Shown here piece by piece: positions 23,090 to 34,040 of a DNA stretch of 64,000 bases. Within the stretch, counting starts at the first letter, position 1. The number at the start of each line of letters is the position of its first letter. The position numbers and the translations under genes are program-made. The DNA lies in assembly GCF_014066305.1 (NCBI RefSeq), contig NW_023501093.1, positions 248,001 through 312,000 on the forward strand, given 5' to 3'. Under the pieces are notes generated by a model. The model did no database searches. It was not told the DNA's origin and saw nothing but the letters and a program-made list of their open reading frames with translations. The DNA comes from Letharia columbiana (taxonomy: Eukaryota > Ascomycota > Lecanoromycetes > Lecanorales > Parmeliaceae).

Positions 23090-25347
23090 ATGTCTCGAGT
23101 AAGTGCGCGTTCGAGTCTCTCTCGGGCTTTTGCCTCAAGATCTTGTGTCTACAAGCTGACACCCATTTTCACAGCATGCCTACGAATTATGCACCCTCCT
23201 TGTCGATGACACATATGGGGAGTTGACTTCGGTGAGCAGATTTCGGTCGTCCATTCTTGTCGGTTGTAGAAAGGAAAATAGGGCGGAGCTCCGTGGGAAG
23301 AAAAAGGCTGAACACAAAAGCGTATCTTCGAAGTTCTACTCTGTTATGGACGCCTGTCTCTCCCCGCACTACAACATCACACACACCTCTCGTATCGCTT
23401 GGTCAAACATGGCTTATCCGTCCTCGTTCAGCAACACTTAGTCCTTTGGTACACCTCTTCGGACGATCACCTGACCCTATATGAAGCCAATACCACAGTT
23501 GCATATTCCCTTGTGCGATCCGGCAAATATATTAAGATTGCAGAAGCTCAAGCCGGTGAATTTGCTGGCAAAGTTATATCTGATCTCTTGCTTCTAGGAC
23601 ACGCTCGAGTCGGTGATCTAGTGCAAGCTTATGGAGTGGGCCAATCCAGGAGTACCCATGATCGTCTAGCTGCCACTCGCGGACCACCTAGCAACCCTTT
23701 GTCGGGTCTATCCGAAGGTCGAAATGAAGAACAAAGTGTTACGCTTGAGTCAATATATGGGACACTTTGTGACCTCCTGCGAACTGAGTCTGTATCACGG
23801 GTCCATCTATCTCATTTCCGCTCAGACGCCGACAATCGAAGCGAGGCAGAAAAATTGGTTCCAAAGCCAGAAGAATACAAAGCAAAGAGTAAGAGGGAGC
23901 AGGATGCTCAACATGAAGCGGCGGTCAAACGAAAGCTCAAGGAGTGGAAATATTGTGCCGACGGAGAAGAGGGTGAGGTCGAGGATCTCAGGAAAGGAAA
24001 GAAGAGGCTACATCAAGACAGTGAACCCCGGCGACCAGATCAGAAGCGCCAACGGCTCTACTCACCCTTGATTCAAGAAGTCGTTGGCATACCGGGAGAA
24101 GTCTATCTGCCAATGCTGGGGGAGACTGACTACTTGGATGTACGAAAATTGGAAATTCTTCGAGAAAGGGCCGGACAACTGACTCTTAGTAGAGCAATCT
24201 CATCCTTCGGGTCAATCATGCCAAGTTCGTCGTCTTGATGAGGAATGACCACCTCGTCGACCTAGCAGATCGAATAATAAGCACGAGCACTGCCAGAGTC
24301 TATGCTCAAGTACTCCGTGCGTTGGAACCAAAAGTACAAGAATGTCGGGAAGAGCCAGAGGACTTGAACAAAATAGACGCAGAAGCTGATCTGGGCTCCT
24401 TACCCCAAGTTTCCACAGACGAGCTAGTAGGTGCAATCAAAGACTCTTCCGAGCTGGTCAATGCCTTGGGTAAATCAGACGATGGAAGACTCGACATGGC
24501 ACAATTTGATCACCCCAAGAAACGGCGGAAGAAACAAGTGATTAGCGACAACGGGTCAGTGGTTGATGGTGAAGCCAGTCTAGATGAAGAAGAGGATGCT
24601 TCTGATTCTAATGATGAAGACAACATCTCAGACGTCTCTTCGGATCTCGATGAGGTCAATGGCGAAGCAGGGTTTGACCCTAACGCCATGCCCAGTTTCT
24701 CTCATAATCCACACCGCGAACCCATCCGCAATCATCTTCTCGTCCTCGCTATGCACCCTTTAAGCTTTCTTCAACATCTCCCAAAGACATCCATTCTTCC
24801 CGAACGATGGACGATCGACTTCCCCACACTAATGAAGAACGTTATCCACCACACCCTTCTCGAGATCATTACATCTCGCCATGGCCTACCCGCCGCACGC
24901 CTTACCCGCATCCTCTTCGACAAGGGGAAAACGGATGAGAAAGTATTGTGTTCTACCTCGCTCCTCGCTCAGAAGACTATGCGCAGCTACCTTCTCCCAC
25001 TCCACAAAGCCGGTATGATCGGATTACAAGAAGTGCCCCGAGACAATAGCCGCAATCCTCAACGCACAAACTTCCTTTGGTTCTTCGACCCGGAGAGATG
25101 CAAGGCGAAAATGTTGGAGGAAACTTACAAGACTATGGCGCGATGTTTAGGAAGGGCGAGAGTGGAAGGGGAGAAAGTTAAGGGAACGGTAGAGAAGGCC
25201 AGCAGGAGCGATGTTATTGGTAAAGAAGAAAAATTCCTCGGCGTGCAGGAACTCGAAGCGTTGAACGTATGGAGGGAGATGGATGAGAGGATCTGGGGGG
25301 AAGTATCTAGGTTAGATGATTTAGTTGCTTGTCTGAGGGACTTCTGA
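23090..25347 (+). CDS. RPC82: RNA polymerase III subunit RPC82 (C82/RPC3)
   Basis: Subunit of the C82-C34-C31 initiation subcomplex of RNA polymerase III. Exons 23090..23098 (a three-codon first exon, MSR), 23175..23231 and 23321 onward; MSR|HAYELCTLLVDDTYGELTS|RIFEVLLCYGRLSLP reads in frame across two introns and matches the family N-terminus (winged helix). Next are LVKHGLSVLVQQHLVLWYT and VAYSLVRSGKYIKI, then a long basic/acidic linker. The frame then changes: either a 53-base intron 24140..24192 (GTACGA donor, CTGAC branch, TAG acceptor) or a one-base loss near 24190. After it NLILRVNHAKFVVLMRNDHLV continues to the C-terminal winged helices ending LVACLRDF. With the intron the protein has 679 residues. 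Confidence 0.9.
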
Positions 25348-25683
25348 GTTCCGTGACGCTTGAGAATGCGCAGATAGACGGCAAGGAAAGTTAGGAAACT
25401 TACAAACCTTCAGTTTTCGGCTGAATCTAAGAAATAAAAGTGTGTCTAGATTATGGAAAGGAGAACGATGGGCCTGGTGGATCGAAATGAACCTTACGAA
25501 TAGAATACATAGCCAACAACACCCGGCCAACGCCTGCAGCATCTGTTCAATCTGCCAGCCTTCACTTCTTTTGTCAACGCTGGCTGCCATCACTCGCACT
25601 GATCCGGCTGCTCAAGCTATTTAGGGGTTCTTCGAAAGCCTGTATGATTGGCCAGTATGCAACTGGTCAGATACTGTTCGCCA
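25348..25683. other. 3' flank of RPC82
   Basis: Ordinary-composition spacer between RPC82 and the hAT-like element. No gene or terminator motif recognised. Confidence 0.4.
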
Positions 25684-25911
25684 GCGTTGAGCAATGCTCC
25701 CAGTAGTCCGCCCCCAATTTCTAGACTATTAGGGGGACTGGTCCATGGATGGACGGACTATATATGAACCAGTCTAGATGTCTGGACGGACTAGTCCCAC
25801 TATTAGTCTAGATATCAATTTGTGTAAGTGGTTTTGGTGGTGTATATCTGGGTATGATGGGCGTATTTTTAGTAGTAATAGGGTTACGATTTCAGATTAA
25901 AGGGGTACGAG

Positions 25912-26761
25912 GCCGAGGGTCGGGTACAAAAGTCTCTGCCGACTCTCCGGCGCTAGGCAGTGAGAAAGTCGGCAGAGATCCTTAGCGAGTAGCAGCGGCC
26001 TTCTTTTACTGTATATATACGGTAAATATACGGTTGTTTTATTGAGACGTGTTAGTAGGCCACCTCCGCCTTTAGACGATAAAGAATAAAAAACGGATTA
26101 AATAATTAACGGTTATATATCTTAGTACGTATTAATAAAAAATCGTATTAAATCGAAATAACTGTAATATTTTTAATACGTTTTATATATTAAAACCGTT
26201 GCGACACCGTTACGACACCGTTCTGGAACCGAGAAACCGTTATAAAATCAAAACCTATTTCGAAAAGAATAAAAAAATTGAGAACTCTGCAATAATAGTT
26301 AAGGTCTATTAAGAATAAGATATTTATAAAATTAATTAATTTTAAATAATAAATATATTCGCTAATTCGAACTACGATATTATCTTACTTTATAAATTTT
26401 TATTACTCGATTAAATTTACTTAAGCTAAAGAATAGCTTATTTAACTATATAAAGTAGTTCACGTAATTTTTTATTACTAAGGTATCTGTATAAATATCG
26501 TTATTCTATTAATTCATAATTACTATCGTAATAGACCAGATCCTCCGATTTAACGTATCAAAATTTGATACGCTTATTGAGAGAAACCAATTTGCTACCG
26601 TTTCAAAAAAAGCATCACTAAAAACATATGACGTATTTGATCCTTCTCGAAATCATGGTTGCATTATAAAGCTACCGTTAAAAGGCGGTAAATCTTATTA
26701 ATTTGATTAAGGTACGGTTAGCGCAACTCATAGCCCTCCGCGAAGGTACCCGACCCTCGGT
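25912..26761. mobile_element. Candidate element nested inside the hAT-like element
   Basis: CCGAGGGTCGGGTAC at 25912..25926 is repeated in perfect reverse complement at 26747..26761, enclosing the AT-rich interior. Composition changes at both ends, which suggests a separate element inserted into the hAT-like one. No convincing target duplication was found, so it could also be inner inverted repeats of the outer element. Confidence 0.45.
25933..25978. repeat. 12-bp perfect hairpin
   Basis: TCTCTGCCGACT (25933..25944) and its exact reverse complement (25967..25978) flank a 22-base GC-rich spacer just inside the nested element's left end. This may be a subterminal structure of that element. Confidence 0.7.
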
Positions 26762-27040
26762 GGTAGTTTCAAGGCCGATATTATAGAGCTATTGGAGTAT
26801 CTGAAGTTATGGTTAAATTGAGTCTCTTTACGGAGGAAAATCTATATGCTATTACCGGTACTGGAGGAAGATGTTTTGAAAGTCATAGAGTAGTCGGACC
26901 AATTAATGGACTAGTCCAAATCTACTTGGACGGTCAAGCATTTGGACGGACTGTGGACTGTGTAAATAGCTTTATTTGGGACTAGAGTAGTCTAGGCCTG
27001 TGGACGGACTAGTCGGACTATTGGGAGCATTGGCGTTGAG

Positions 27041-27896
27041 TCCTTGTCAAGCTGAGGGAGGCTCTGCTCTCGTTCCGAAAGCTCTTCTAGAAAGGTTTCT
27101 GTAGCCGATCTCTCCCAATTAAATCTTCAATCCGCTGTCCATTCCTTGATGCTCCCAGTCCTCTATCTGCCGCGCTACATATGGAGTCGCCCGCTCCATG
27201 TGTATTGTTGGGAAATGTGCGTAATGCGACGGTGAGCTGTCACGCCTCGGGAAGACGCCGGGCGTAGGCTCACGCCTTCAGTATCTCGATGGCGTCCAGA
27301 CCCTTTTTGAATGAATAATATTTTCATGAGTGAGTGTCATCAATAAAGACATTACACATAAGAGTGAAAAAGAAAGGTCCTCTTGTCAAACGATTAGGCA
27401 GTTGATGTTATGTTTGAGTCCAGCGTTGGAGCATGCCGTCAGGCTGCCTTGAAATTGTGAAATTAAAAAAACAGATGTGCAAAAATCTCGAAGATTCAGC
27501 TAGGAGATCACAACATGATGGTGGAGCAGTGTGCAGGGGTGCAATTTCAACAAAGGATGTAGAATAAAGACATCAATGGCTAGCGTTTTAAGGATAATGG
27601 CGGGGCTCAATACTTCCACGGCTTACATTAAAGGTAATTTTACTTCACGGGTTTCGATTCTTCAATCCTAGGAAGATTTGACAGCGCAGTTATAATCGTC
27701 TAGATAATTTATCCAATCTTTGAACAGTAGCTAAATAGACCGGCGTTGGTTTTTAGAAGATCCACCCAAACTGTCCAAATTCTGTAACAAGCAACAGATG
27801 AAAGGAGGTGTTAGATGGCAGTTACATGATAAGCAGAAGCAGAATAAGTGCTGGGGACTGCGCTTATGCAGTCTGCACTTTATTTGAGTGTTTGGC
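27041..27896. other. Intergenic spacer between two DNA transposons
   Basis: No gene recognised. A stretch near 27206-27358 begins TGTTGGGAAATG and ends near ATTACACA, weakly like a lone LTR, but no target duplication supports it. Confidence 0.35.
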
Positions 27897-28106
27897 TAAG
27901 GGCCAGTTCGGTAACCACATATTTTGAAAATAACCCCTACTTATTTTCAACTTAGCGTCATATATATACAGGGTATCGTTCGGTTACCATATTTTCAAAA
28001 TATATTTTCAAAATACCTGAAAACAAGCCTCGAGCCTTGTTTTTTGGCAAAATAAGGCTAAGCACGCTAAAATAATGGACATCCATAACATTAATATACA
28101 TATATT

Positions 28107-28130
28107 AGGGTTACCCTAACCCTAACCCAC
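28107..28130. repeat. Interstitial telomere-like repeat, head-to-head
   Basis: The motif begins TTAGGGTTACCCTAACCC and continues with one more CCCTAA-type unit, i.e. a TTAGGG unit meeting CCCTAA units head to head. TTAGGG is the usual telomere repeat of filamentous ascomycetes. It lies inside the MITE. Confidence 0.8.
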
Positions 28131-28133
28131 CCA

Positions 28134-28203
28134 GCAGGGACACCAGCAGGGAGCCAGGGACACCAGCAGGGACACCAACAGGGACACCAGCAGGGACATC
28201 AAT
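28134..28203. repeat. 12-bp minisatellite (CAGCAGGGACAC)
   Basis: About six imperfect 12-base units. Read on the minus strand they encode a GVPAGVPV-type repeat within a short open frame (28335..28111). Because the frame length follows from the in-phase repeat and it lies within a MITE, I do not call a gene. Confidence 0.75.
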
Positions 28204-28617
28204 GGCAATGACGGGGGCAATAGGAGTATCAATGATAGTCAAAGCCTGTGCAGCAGTAGCAGCAGGTATCTCCGCCATAATAACGTGGAATGGTAGAAAT
28301 TCAATGGTCACTGATGGAGAAGATAATTTTCTCAATTTTTTGCGACGATTCTGACTCAGCCTCAGAAACAGGGTTACCGAACGGAACCGTATATATATTT
28401 TACATATTTTGAATATAAATTAGTGCCATATTTTCATTTGCCAAGAGGTGGCGTTATTTAGTGAAAATAAGTAGGGGTTATTTTCAAAATATGTGGTTAC
28501 CGAACTGGCCCTAAGCCTTCCCCACATTCCGCAGACCTCGGCACGCTAGTGTAGAGGATCTACGACAATCAACTTCCGGTCTTGCTGAACTTCTAACCAC
28601 CAGTTCAATTCAAACGC

Positions 28618-29771
28618 ATGAAACACACTATGTCTAAAATATCTACTCCCAACAAAGAAGCAATGGCTCCAGCCACATCAGCTGCCCAGCATGGCGATAA
28701 CATTGCCCATGCCCTCGCAGGTGCTGGTGGGGGTCTCCTCTCTATGACCTTGACGCAAGCCATTCCTTCTCCAGCCCCACCAGTGTTGCAATGCTAAGCG
28801 ACCTCACAGATACCCACTCATCACGCTTTCCACCCGTGCACAAGTTGAATCCAAGCGCGCTCAATCGTCAACCTATGATGCCATTCGTCGCATCGTCCAC
28901 CGAGAGGGCGTGACAGGTCTTTACTCGGGCCTGGATAGCGCCCTTTTTGGCATAAGCGTTACCAATTTTGTCTATTACTACTGTAATTATTTGTCTCTAT
29001 CTATACGGGCCACGGGCCGGCTCACTCGGCCTCAGCATCGCCAGCTAACAATGTCTTTGCCCAGGGTACGAGTGGACCCGTGCCTTCTTCGAACGTGCAG
29101 CAATCCGCAGCTCGCGCGCATCTAAGAAGCTCACAACGATCGAGTCTATGATCGCCGGAGCTATCGCCGGTAGCGCCACTGTCCTCATCACAAATCCAAT
29201 ATGGGTTATCAATACGAGAATGACAGCCCCCCTATCCGAATCCTCTTGTTCGAACCTTCCCACATCTTCCACAACGCCCGACAGGCCGGCACGAAAACCA
29301 TCGAGCTTTGCAACTGTGATGAGATTGATTAGAAGAGAGGGTCCCACTGCTCTTTTCGCAGGGGTATTGCCTGCGCTTGTTTTGGTGGTAAATCCGATAT
29401 TGCAATACACGATCTTTGAACAGCTGAAAGATGTCCTCGAGAAGCGGAGGAGAGTTACTTCACGCGATGCTTTCTTTCTCGGGGCCATTGGCAAGCTACT
29501 GGCGACTAGCATCACTTACCCATATATCACGGTGAAGAGCAGGATGCATGTGGCAAGTGGGGAGACTCCTCGGGACGGCGTGATTCAGAGTCTCACGCGA
29601 GTTGTGAGACAAGAGGGTTGGAGTGGACTTTACAAGGGCATTGTACCGAAAGTCACCCAGAGTGTTATCACGGCTGCATTTTTGTTTGCCTTCAAGGACG
29701 CACTTTATGAGATGAGCGTGCACGCGCGGAGAAAGGTACCAGCGAAGCTACCGCGGGAAAATAAGAATTAA
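28618..29771 (+). CDS. Peroxisomal adenine nucleotide carrier (PMP47/ANT1 type)
   Basis: Mitochondrial carrier family protein of the peroxisomal branch, exchanging ATP/AMP (or related cofactors) for fatty-acid activation in peroxisomes. Exons 28618..28754, 28810..28982, 29065..29771 give 338 residues. The first intron is GC-AG (GCAAGC to CTCACAG, branch TGCTAAG); the second has branch AGCTAAC and restores VYYY|WYEWTRAFFE. Three repeats carry the carrier signature in the degenerate form of this branch: YPLITLSTR, NPIWVINTR and YPYITVKSR, each followed by an EG-type motif (HREGVTGLYSG, RREGPTALFAG, RQEGWSGLYKG). In-frame ATGs at 28618, 28630 and 28663 are all possible starts. Assignment to the branch is by motif, not by alignment. 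Confidence 0.88.
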
Positions 29772-30659
29772 AGCAAAGAACGATCAGTACATACAGTGTA
29801 ATTTCTTAATTCCGACGGCCATCCAAGTAGGACAATGCCCACTTATCTACCTGCTGGTTCATCATCTGGGTGTATACGATAATGCCCAACTAAGCATTGC
29901 AGCACGACCCACTGGAATTTGCAATCTTTGCCACAGAACCTTACTCATTGATGAGTGGGATACTCTGATGGCGCTGGATTATGTTCTGGTACCAGTACTA
30001 ATGCAAGGATACGGCTGCACCGGCTGCGTGATGTATTCAGATTTCACGGTACCTTCTTGGGTGATCCTGACAGCTCTCTACTCTAGAAAACATGAAGGGG
30101 CTATGCAGGAGCGAATCTTCATTGACAAAGGACTTTGGAAGGTATATCACACTCAGCGTGGAATCATGTGTGCTTTGTTCGCGAAATCCAGCGATCGGAT
30201 GCCGTATAGTCTTTCTCCAACGGTTCTTCCTTTGTGGTTTTGTCAGTCCGAGTCAGTAATGCACCGGTCGTTTTGCGTGTAAAAGACCACAATGTGGAAT
30301 TTAAGCCAGTCCATCTCAATGCTATCTTTATGCTGTCTTTATTGGAAAAGATGCCTTATGCAATGCGGCTGCTTAGAACAGCCTCTTTCAGGCCCCAAAC
30401 CCTTGCTGGTAATGTCACTGACTCACAACGTCTTGCATGTTCTTCTCGTTCAAGAACGTCACTTTCGAAGAGATGAGGCAGCGCAGAAATCTTGTCATGA
30501 TTCGCTGTCTAGGAAAACCCTCAACATCAATTTGCCGGCTATTAGGTTGCCTCAGCTCCTACTCTACATAAAACATCGATTCACACTACCAACCCCCTCT
30601 CCTACAGTTCACGGCATCAAAGCAAACATTGCTGCCCACGTCCTCAGTCCGCCGAGAAG
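29772..30659. other. Region with open frames but no recognised gene
   Basis: Plus-strand frames at 29968-30675 are the longest but overlap in different phases, lack known motifs and splice continuity. Possibly a decayed gene. Confidence 0.35.
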
Positions 30660-31200
30660 TCCAAACCTAGTCTGACCCCACCGACGACGCCGTGGCATTG
30701 CCATCGATCATAGTAGAAAATGAAAAGCAACAACTCAACGACTTCTCTCCATCCACGACCGATGACCAAAGACCCGCCAGATATGCCGGGACTGGGAGAT
30801 TGATATTCTTTAGAACGTGAATCGGATCGATGACTTCTTCGTACAGTAAGCGTAACGTTTTGCAAGGGCCTCCGCGTACTTCAGGGTGATCGTCAAGGAC
30901 CCCACTACGTTTCGAATGCGCGCTGAGAGGGGCGTCGAGGGGCATTCGAGCAGCTTGCGCCCGTATACCACAGAGTAGAAGTGGCCGGCCACGTCAGGGG
31001 GAACGGGGAGATGGCTCGACTGCAGGCGAGATATCTCGGCGAGCTAGGATTGGATGATCGTGTCTGCTTTGGTGCAGGCGAAAGGGACGGCGTCGGCTCT
31101 GGAAATTAAGGTCGGTGCGGGCGTGTTGCCGATTACGGCATTGTGAGATTAAGAGAGTTAGCGCGATAGCGAAGGCTAGGAGAGGAAGAATGTACTTGGA
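30660..31200 (-). pseudogene. Decayed gene, possibly for a secreted protein
   Basis: On the minus strand a signal-peptide-like segment (SKYILPLLAFAIALTLL, about 31185 down) is followed in a neighbouring frame by NAVIGNTPAPTLISRADAV, an in-frame TAG, then QSSHLPVPPDVAGHFYSVVYG and LTITLKYAEALAKRY. The stop is compatible with C-to-T change of CAG. Frame changes near 31145 and 30850 may be introns or indels. It lies directly at the edge of the AT-rich block. No family recognised. Confidence 0.4.
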
Positions 31201-31483
31201 TTTCGTCTTCAGATGATTGATTTGTAGAGGTGGTACCTAAATATCCGAGCTGATATAGAACGTGGTATCGAGAATGCCGTATCACCTCGTGAGGTAGTAA
31301 GTCACACCCTCGGGCACTAAGCCTAATATGATATGGATCCTATATAAATATCGACTTTCGACGCTACTTCTTAATCTTTATATTAAGAATTAACTAAGTA
31401 AGCGAAGAAGATATTACTATATAGCTATATAGATATATAATAAATAAAATAATTTATCTATAAATTTAGATATTATAATAATA
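31201..31483. other. Compositional boundary
   Basis: Base composition falls from ordinary to very AT-rich over this stretch; no feature recognised in it. Confidence 0.5.
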
Positions 31484-31488
31484 ATTTA

Positions 31489-32455
31489 TGTTATAATATT
31501 AGCCCCTTCGGCTATCGCTAACATATCGCGTATTACCAGGGCTAGTAATTACTAGCCACCATCAGCCACCTATTTTATATATATAAATATTCGTATATTC
31601 CATAAATCAATAATCAGTCTTTCAGTCACAATCATTTAATTTCTAACATGTCTGATATCCTACTTTCAACAGGTTATAAGCCCGAAAGCGGGGGGCGTAT
31701 CGAACATCCTTACACTTCCTAACATAGATATTAAACTAAGTCTTCAGTGATCGTTTATAAATAGATATATCTTATAACGACAGCCCATTTTTTGGCTCGT
31801 ATCTACTGACGGAGGGCTGTCGCTATTTAATCTCTATATAAAAATATTAAACTAAAATCCTTATTTTATTCGAGGTCCCGAAATCAATACGAATAAAAAC
31901 CCTTATACCATACGAGAACCCGAATTAATTAAAATCCTTACATTATTTCGAGGTTTCGAAATAATACGGGCAAACCAATAAAACCCTTAGATTATTTCGA
32001 GGTCTCGAAATAATACGGGTAAAATATTAAAAATCCTTAGATTATTCTGAGGTCCCGAAGCAATACGGGCAAAACATCAAAAACCCTTATATTATTTCGG
32101 GTCTCGAAACGGGTATTTAAAGCCTTGCACTCTTTCTATTTTTCTATCGGGGTTTTTATAGATTTAACGAGGTTAAGTAAATAATTAATCTCGAATATAA
32201 AGCGTGGATTTGAAAACTGATATATATAGAATACGATGTGCTGGGGTTTGGGAATCTAGCTTTTAAGGCTTTGAGAGTATTATAATATCAGCCTCTTCGC
32301 TATTATATAACATATCGCGTATTATTAGGCTAGTAATTCCAGCCATTATTAGCCATCTATTTTATATATATAAATATCCGTATATCCCATAAATTAATAA
32401 TTAGTCTTTCGTCCAATCATTCAATTTCTAATATATCTGATATTCTCTTTCAATA
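31489..32455 (+). mobile_element. Miniature LTR retrotransposon (TRIM-like), copy 1
   Basis: Two direct repeats, 31489..31671 (183 bp, TG...CA) and 32278..32455 (178 bp, TA...TA after RIP-type change), flank a 606-bp interior; a perfect 5-bp duplication ATTTA lies outside (31484..31488 and 32456..32460). Just after the left LTR, GGTTATAAGCCC (31672..31683) resembles GGTTATGAGCCC, the reverse complement of the fungal initiator-tRNA-Met anticodon arm; this half-tRNA primer is typical of Copia-type elements. The difference is a G-to-A change. The interior has no coding capacity and holds tandem repeats of about 48 bp. Confidence 0.85.
31861..32116. repeat. About 48-bp tandem repeats inside TRIM copy 1
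   Basis: Five to six units with the pattern CCCTTA, then ATTATTTCGAGGTCTCGAAA, then TAATACGGGCAAA. Each unit's core is an imperfect palindrome around TCGAGGTCTCGA. The homologous array in the second copy is at 43738..44026. Confidence 0.75.
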
Positions 32456-32460
32456 ATTTA

Positions 32461-34040
32461 TTCTAATTCTTTATATAAATTATTTAAATTAGAAATAATT
32501 TATTTAGCTCGAGAAAAAATACTTAATATTATTATTTTTAGCTTATATTTAATTTATAATTAATTACTATTCTCTTAATCTTTACTATTTTAAAATATTT
32601 TATTATTATTATTTATTAATATATAAAGATCCTTCCAGCATCTTCGCTTTCGGCGATAATAGAGTATATTATATTTATTATATTTCTAAGAGGTTTATAA
32701 TATATATTTCTTTCTTATATTATTAGAAATTTTATTTAAATAGCTATTACGTATTATGAATATAATAGAAAAATAGAAATAAAGAGATAGAAGATAGCGC
32801 TATTATAGCGTCTTAGTATTAATTTTAATAACTTATAATTATTAGTTATAATATAACTAAGAGCTATAGTTATATAGTTATAGATAAATATAGCTATAGA
32901 TAATATAGTTATAAATAATAGTAGTTATAGATAATATAGTTATTAGTAATAATAGTTATAGATAATATAGCTATAGATAATAGCTATATAGTTATAGCTA
33001 TAATATATTAGAGTAATTAGTTTACTTAGCGTATATGTGAAACTAATACGCCTAAAAGACTAAGATATATCCCTCGAAGCGATCCGATTTATTATAGGCT
33101 ATAAGTCGAAATCGAATAACTCGAAGAGACGAATCTCTAGTAATTTAGCGAGCGACTTTTTACATTTATATTAAATCCATATCTACTACATAAAGTTCTT
33201 TCCTTATATTCTATCTATCTATATATACGATTTATTTATATAGTATTTATATATAGCCCTAGCTCTAATTATATTAAATATAATCTATTATATTACTAAT
33301 AGATTATAAGCTCGAATAGTTATTAATCGAGATTTTAATCTTTCGCTATATTTATCTATTACCGCTATAGCTCTAAATACTAGAGAACGCAGCCGTCTCG
33401 AGAATTCCGTCGAAGGATATTCGGGGGTAGAGCTGTAGTAGACTAGGGATACTAATCGAAAAGATATAATATAATATGAAATATTAATCTATTATACTAT
33501 ACTCTAATATAATATAAATTATTAAGATTTATATAATTCTATATCTAATATAATATAAGATCTTAGCGAGATATTTCACGATATAATATATCTATAGTAT
33601 TATATTATAAAATAATATATATATAAGATATCTTAATTAGAATTTCTATATTTAGAAGTAGCTATTTTAATTATTATTCTAGTTAATAATTACGCTAAAT
33701 TAATAAGATATAGAATTAAATATAATTATATTTTATTATTCTATATATATAAAAAAAAGCGAGCTATATTTGCTAATAATAAGAAAAGCTTATCTTCTTC
33801 TAATATTAGCTATACGAAATTCATCGATACTTTATAATTAAAATTATTAATAATAATTTTATATATCTATTACGTATTTTCGATATCGCTATTTAATATA
33901 AAATTATGCGTATTATAATTATAGCCTTTTTATTAAATTATCGATCTAGGAAAATTAATATATTTCTTAGTATTCTTTTGAAAGTATCGTAGTTTAATAT
34001 AATAAGCTATATTTCTTTAAGCTACTTTCTCGCGATATAT
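32461..34040. other. AT-rich RIP-degraded repeat DNA
   Basis: No family recognised. Includes a simple-repeat stretch at about 32867-33005 (variants of ATAGTTATAGATAAT) and runs of TAATATAATATA near 33470-33560. Confidence 0.5.

Larger units (their letters stand above)
25692..27032. mobile_element. Non-autonomous hAT-like DNA transposon
   Basis: Bounded by 19-bp terminal inverted repeats CAATGCTCCCARTAGTCCG (25692..25710 and 27014..27032; one mismatch) and flanked by a perfect 8-bp target duplication GCGTTGAG (25684..25691 and 27033..27040), the hAT superfamily hallmark. Subterminal copies of GGACGGACTAGTC in both orientations lie within about 130 bases of each end, the kind of arrangement hAT transposases bind. 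The interior (26000-26740) is AT-rich, carries repeated ACCGTT phrases and contains a second inverted-repeat pair. No transposase reading frame is left, so it would have to be moved in trans. Confidence 0.85.
27900..28511. mobile_element. Harbinger/Tourist-like MITE (612 bp)
   Basis: Terminal inverted repeats of about 50 bases starting GGGCCAGTTCGGTAACC (27900 onward; right copy ends at 28511), near-identical, and a TAA target duplication (27897..27899 and 28512..28514), typical of PIF/Harbinger. A second, inner inverted pair (GGTATCGTTCGGTTACC near 27973 against a 14/17 match near 28371) suggests an older element nested in it. The interior holds a telomere-like motif and a minisatellite. No transposase. 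Confidence 0.8.

Noticed and set aside
27206..27358. Lone LTR beginning TGTTGGGAAATG
   Set aside because: Start and end resemble an LTR but the flanks show no 5-bp duplication and no second copy is present in the window.
28111..28335. Small Val/Pro-rich protein gene on the minus strand
   Set aside because: The frame results from an in-phase 12-bp minisatellite inside a MITE.
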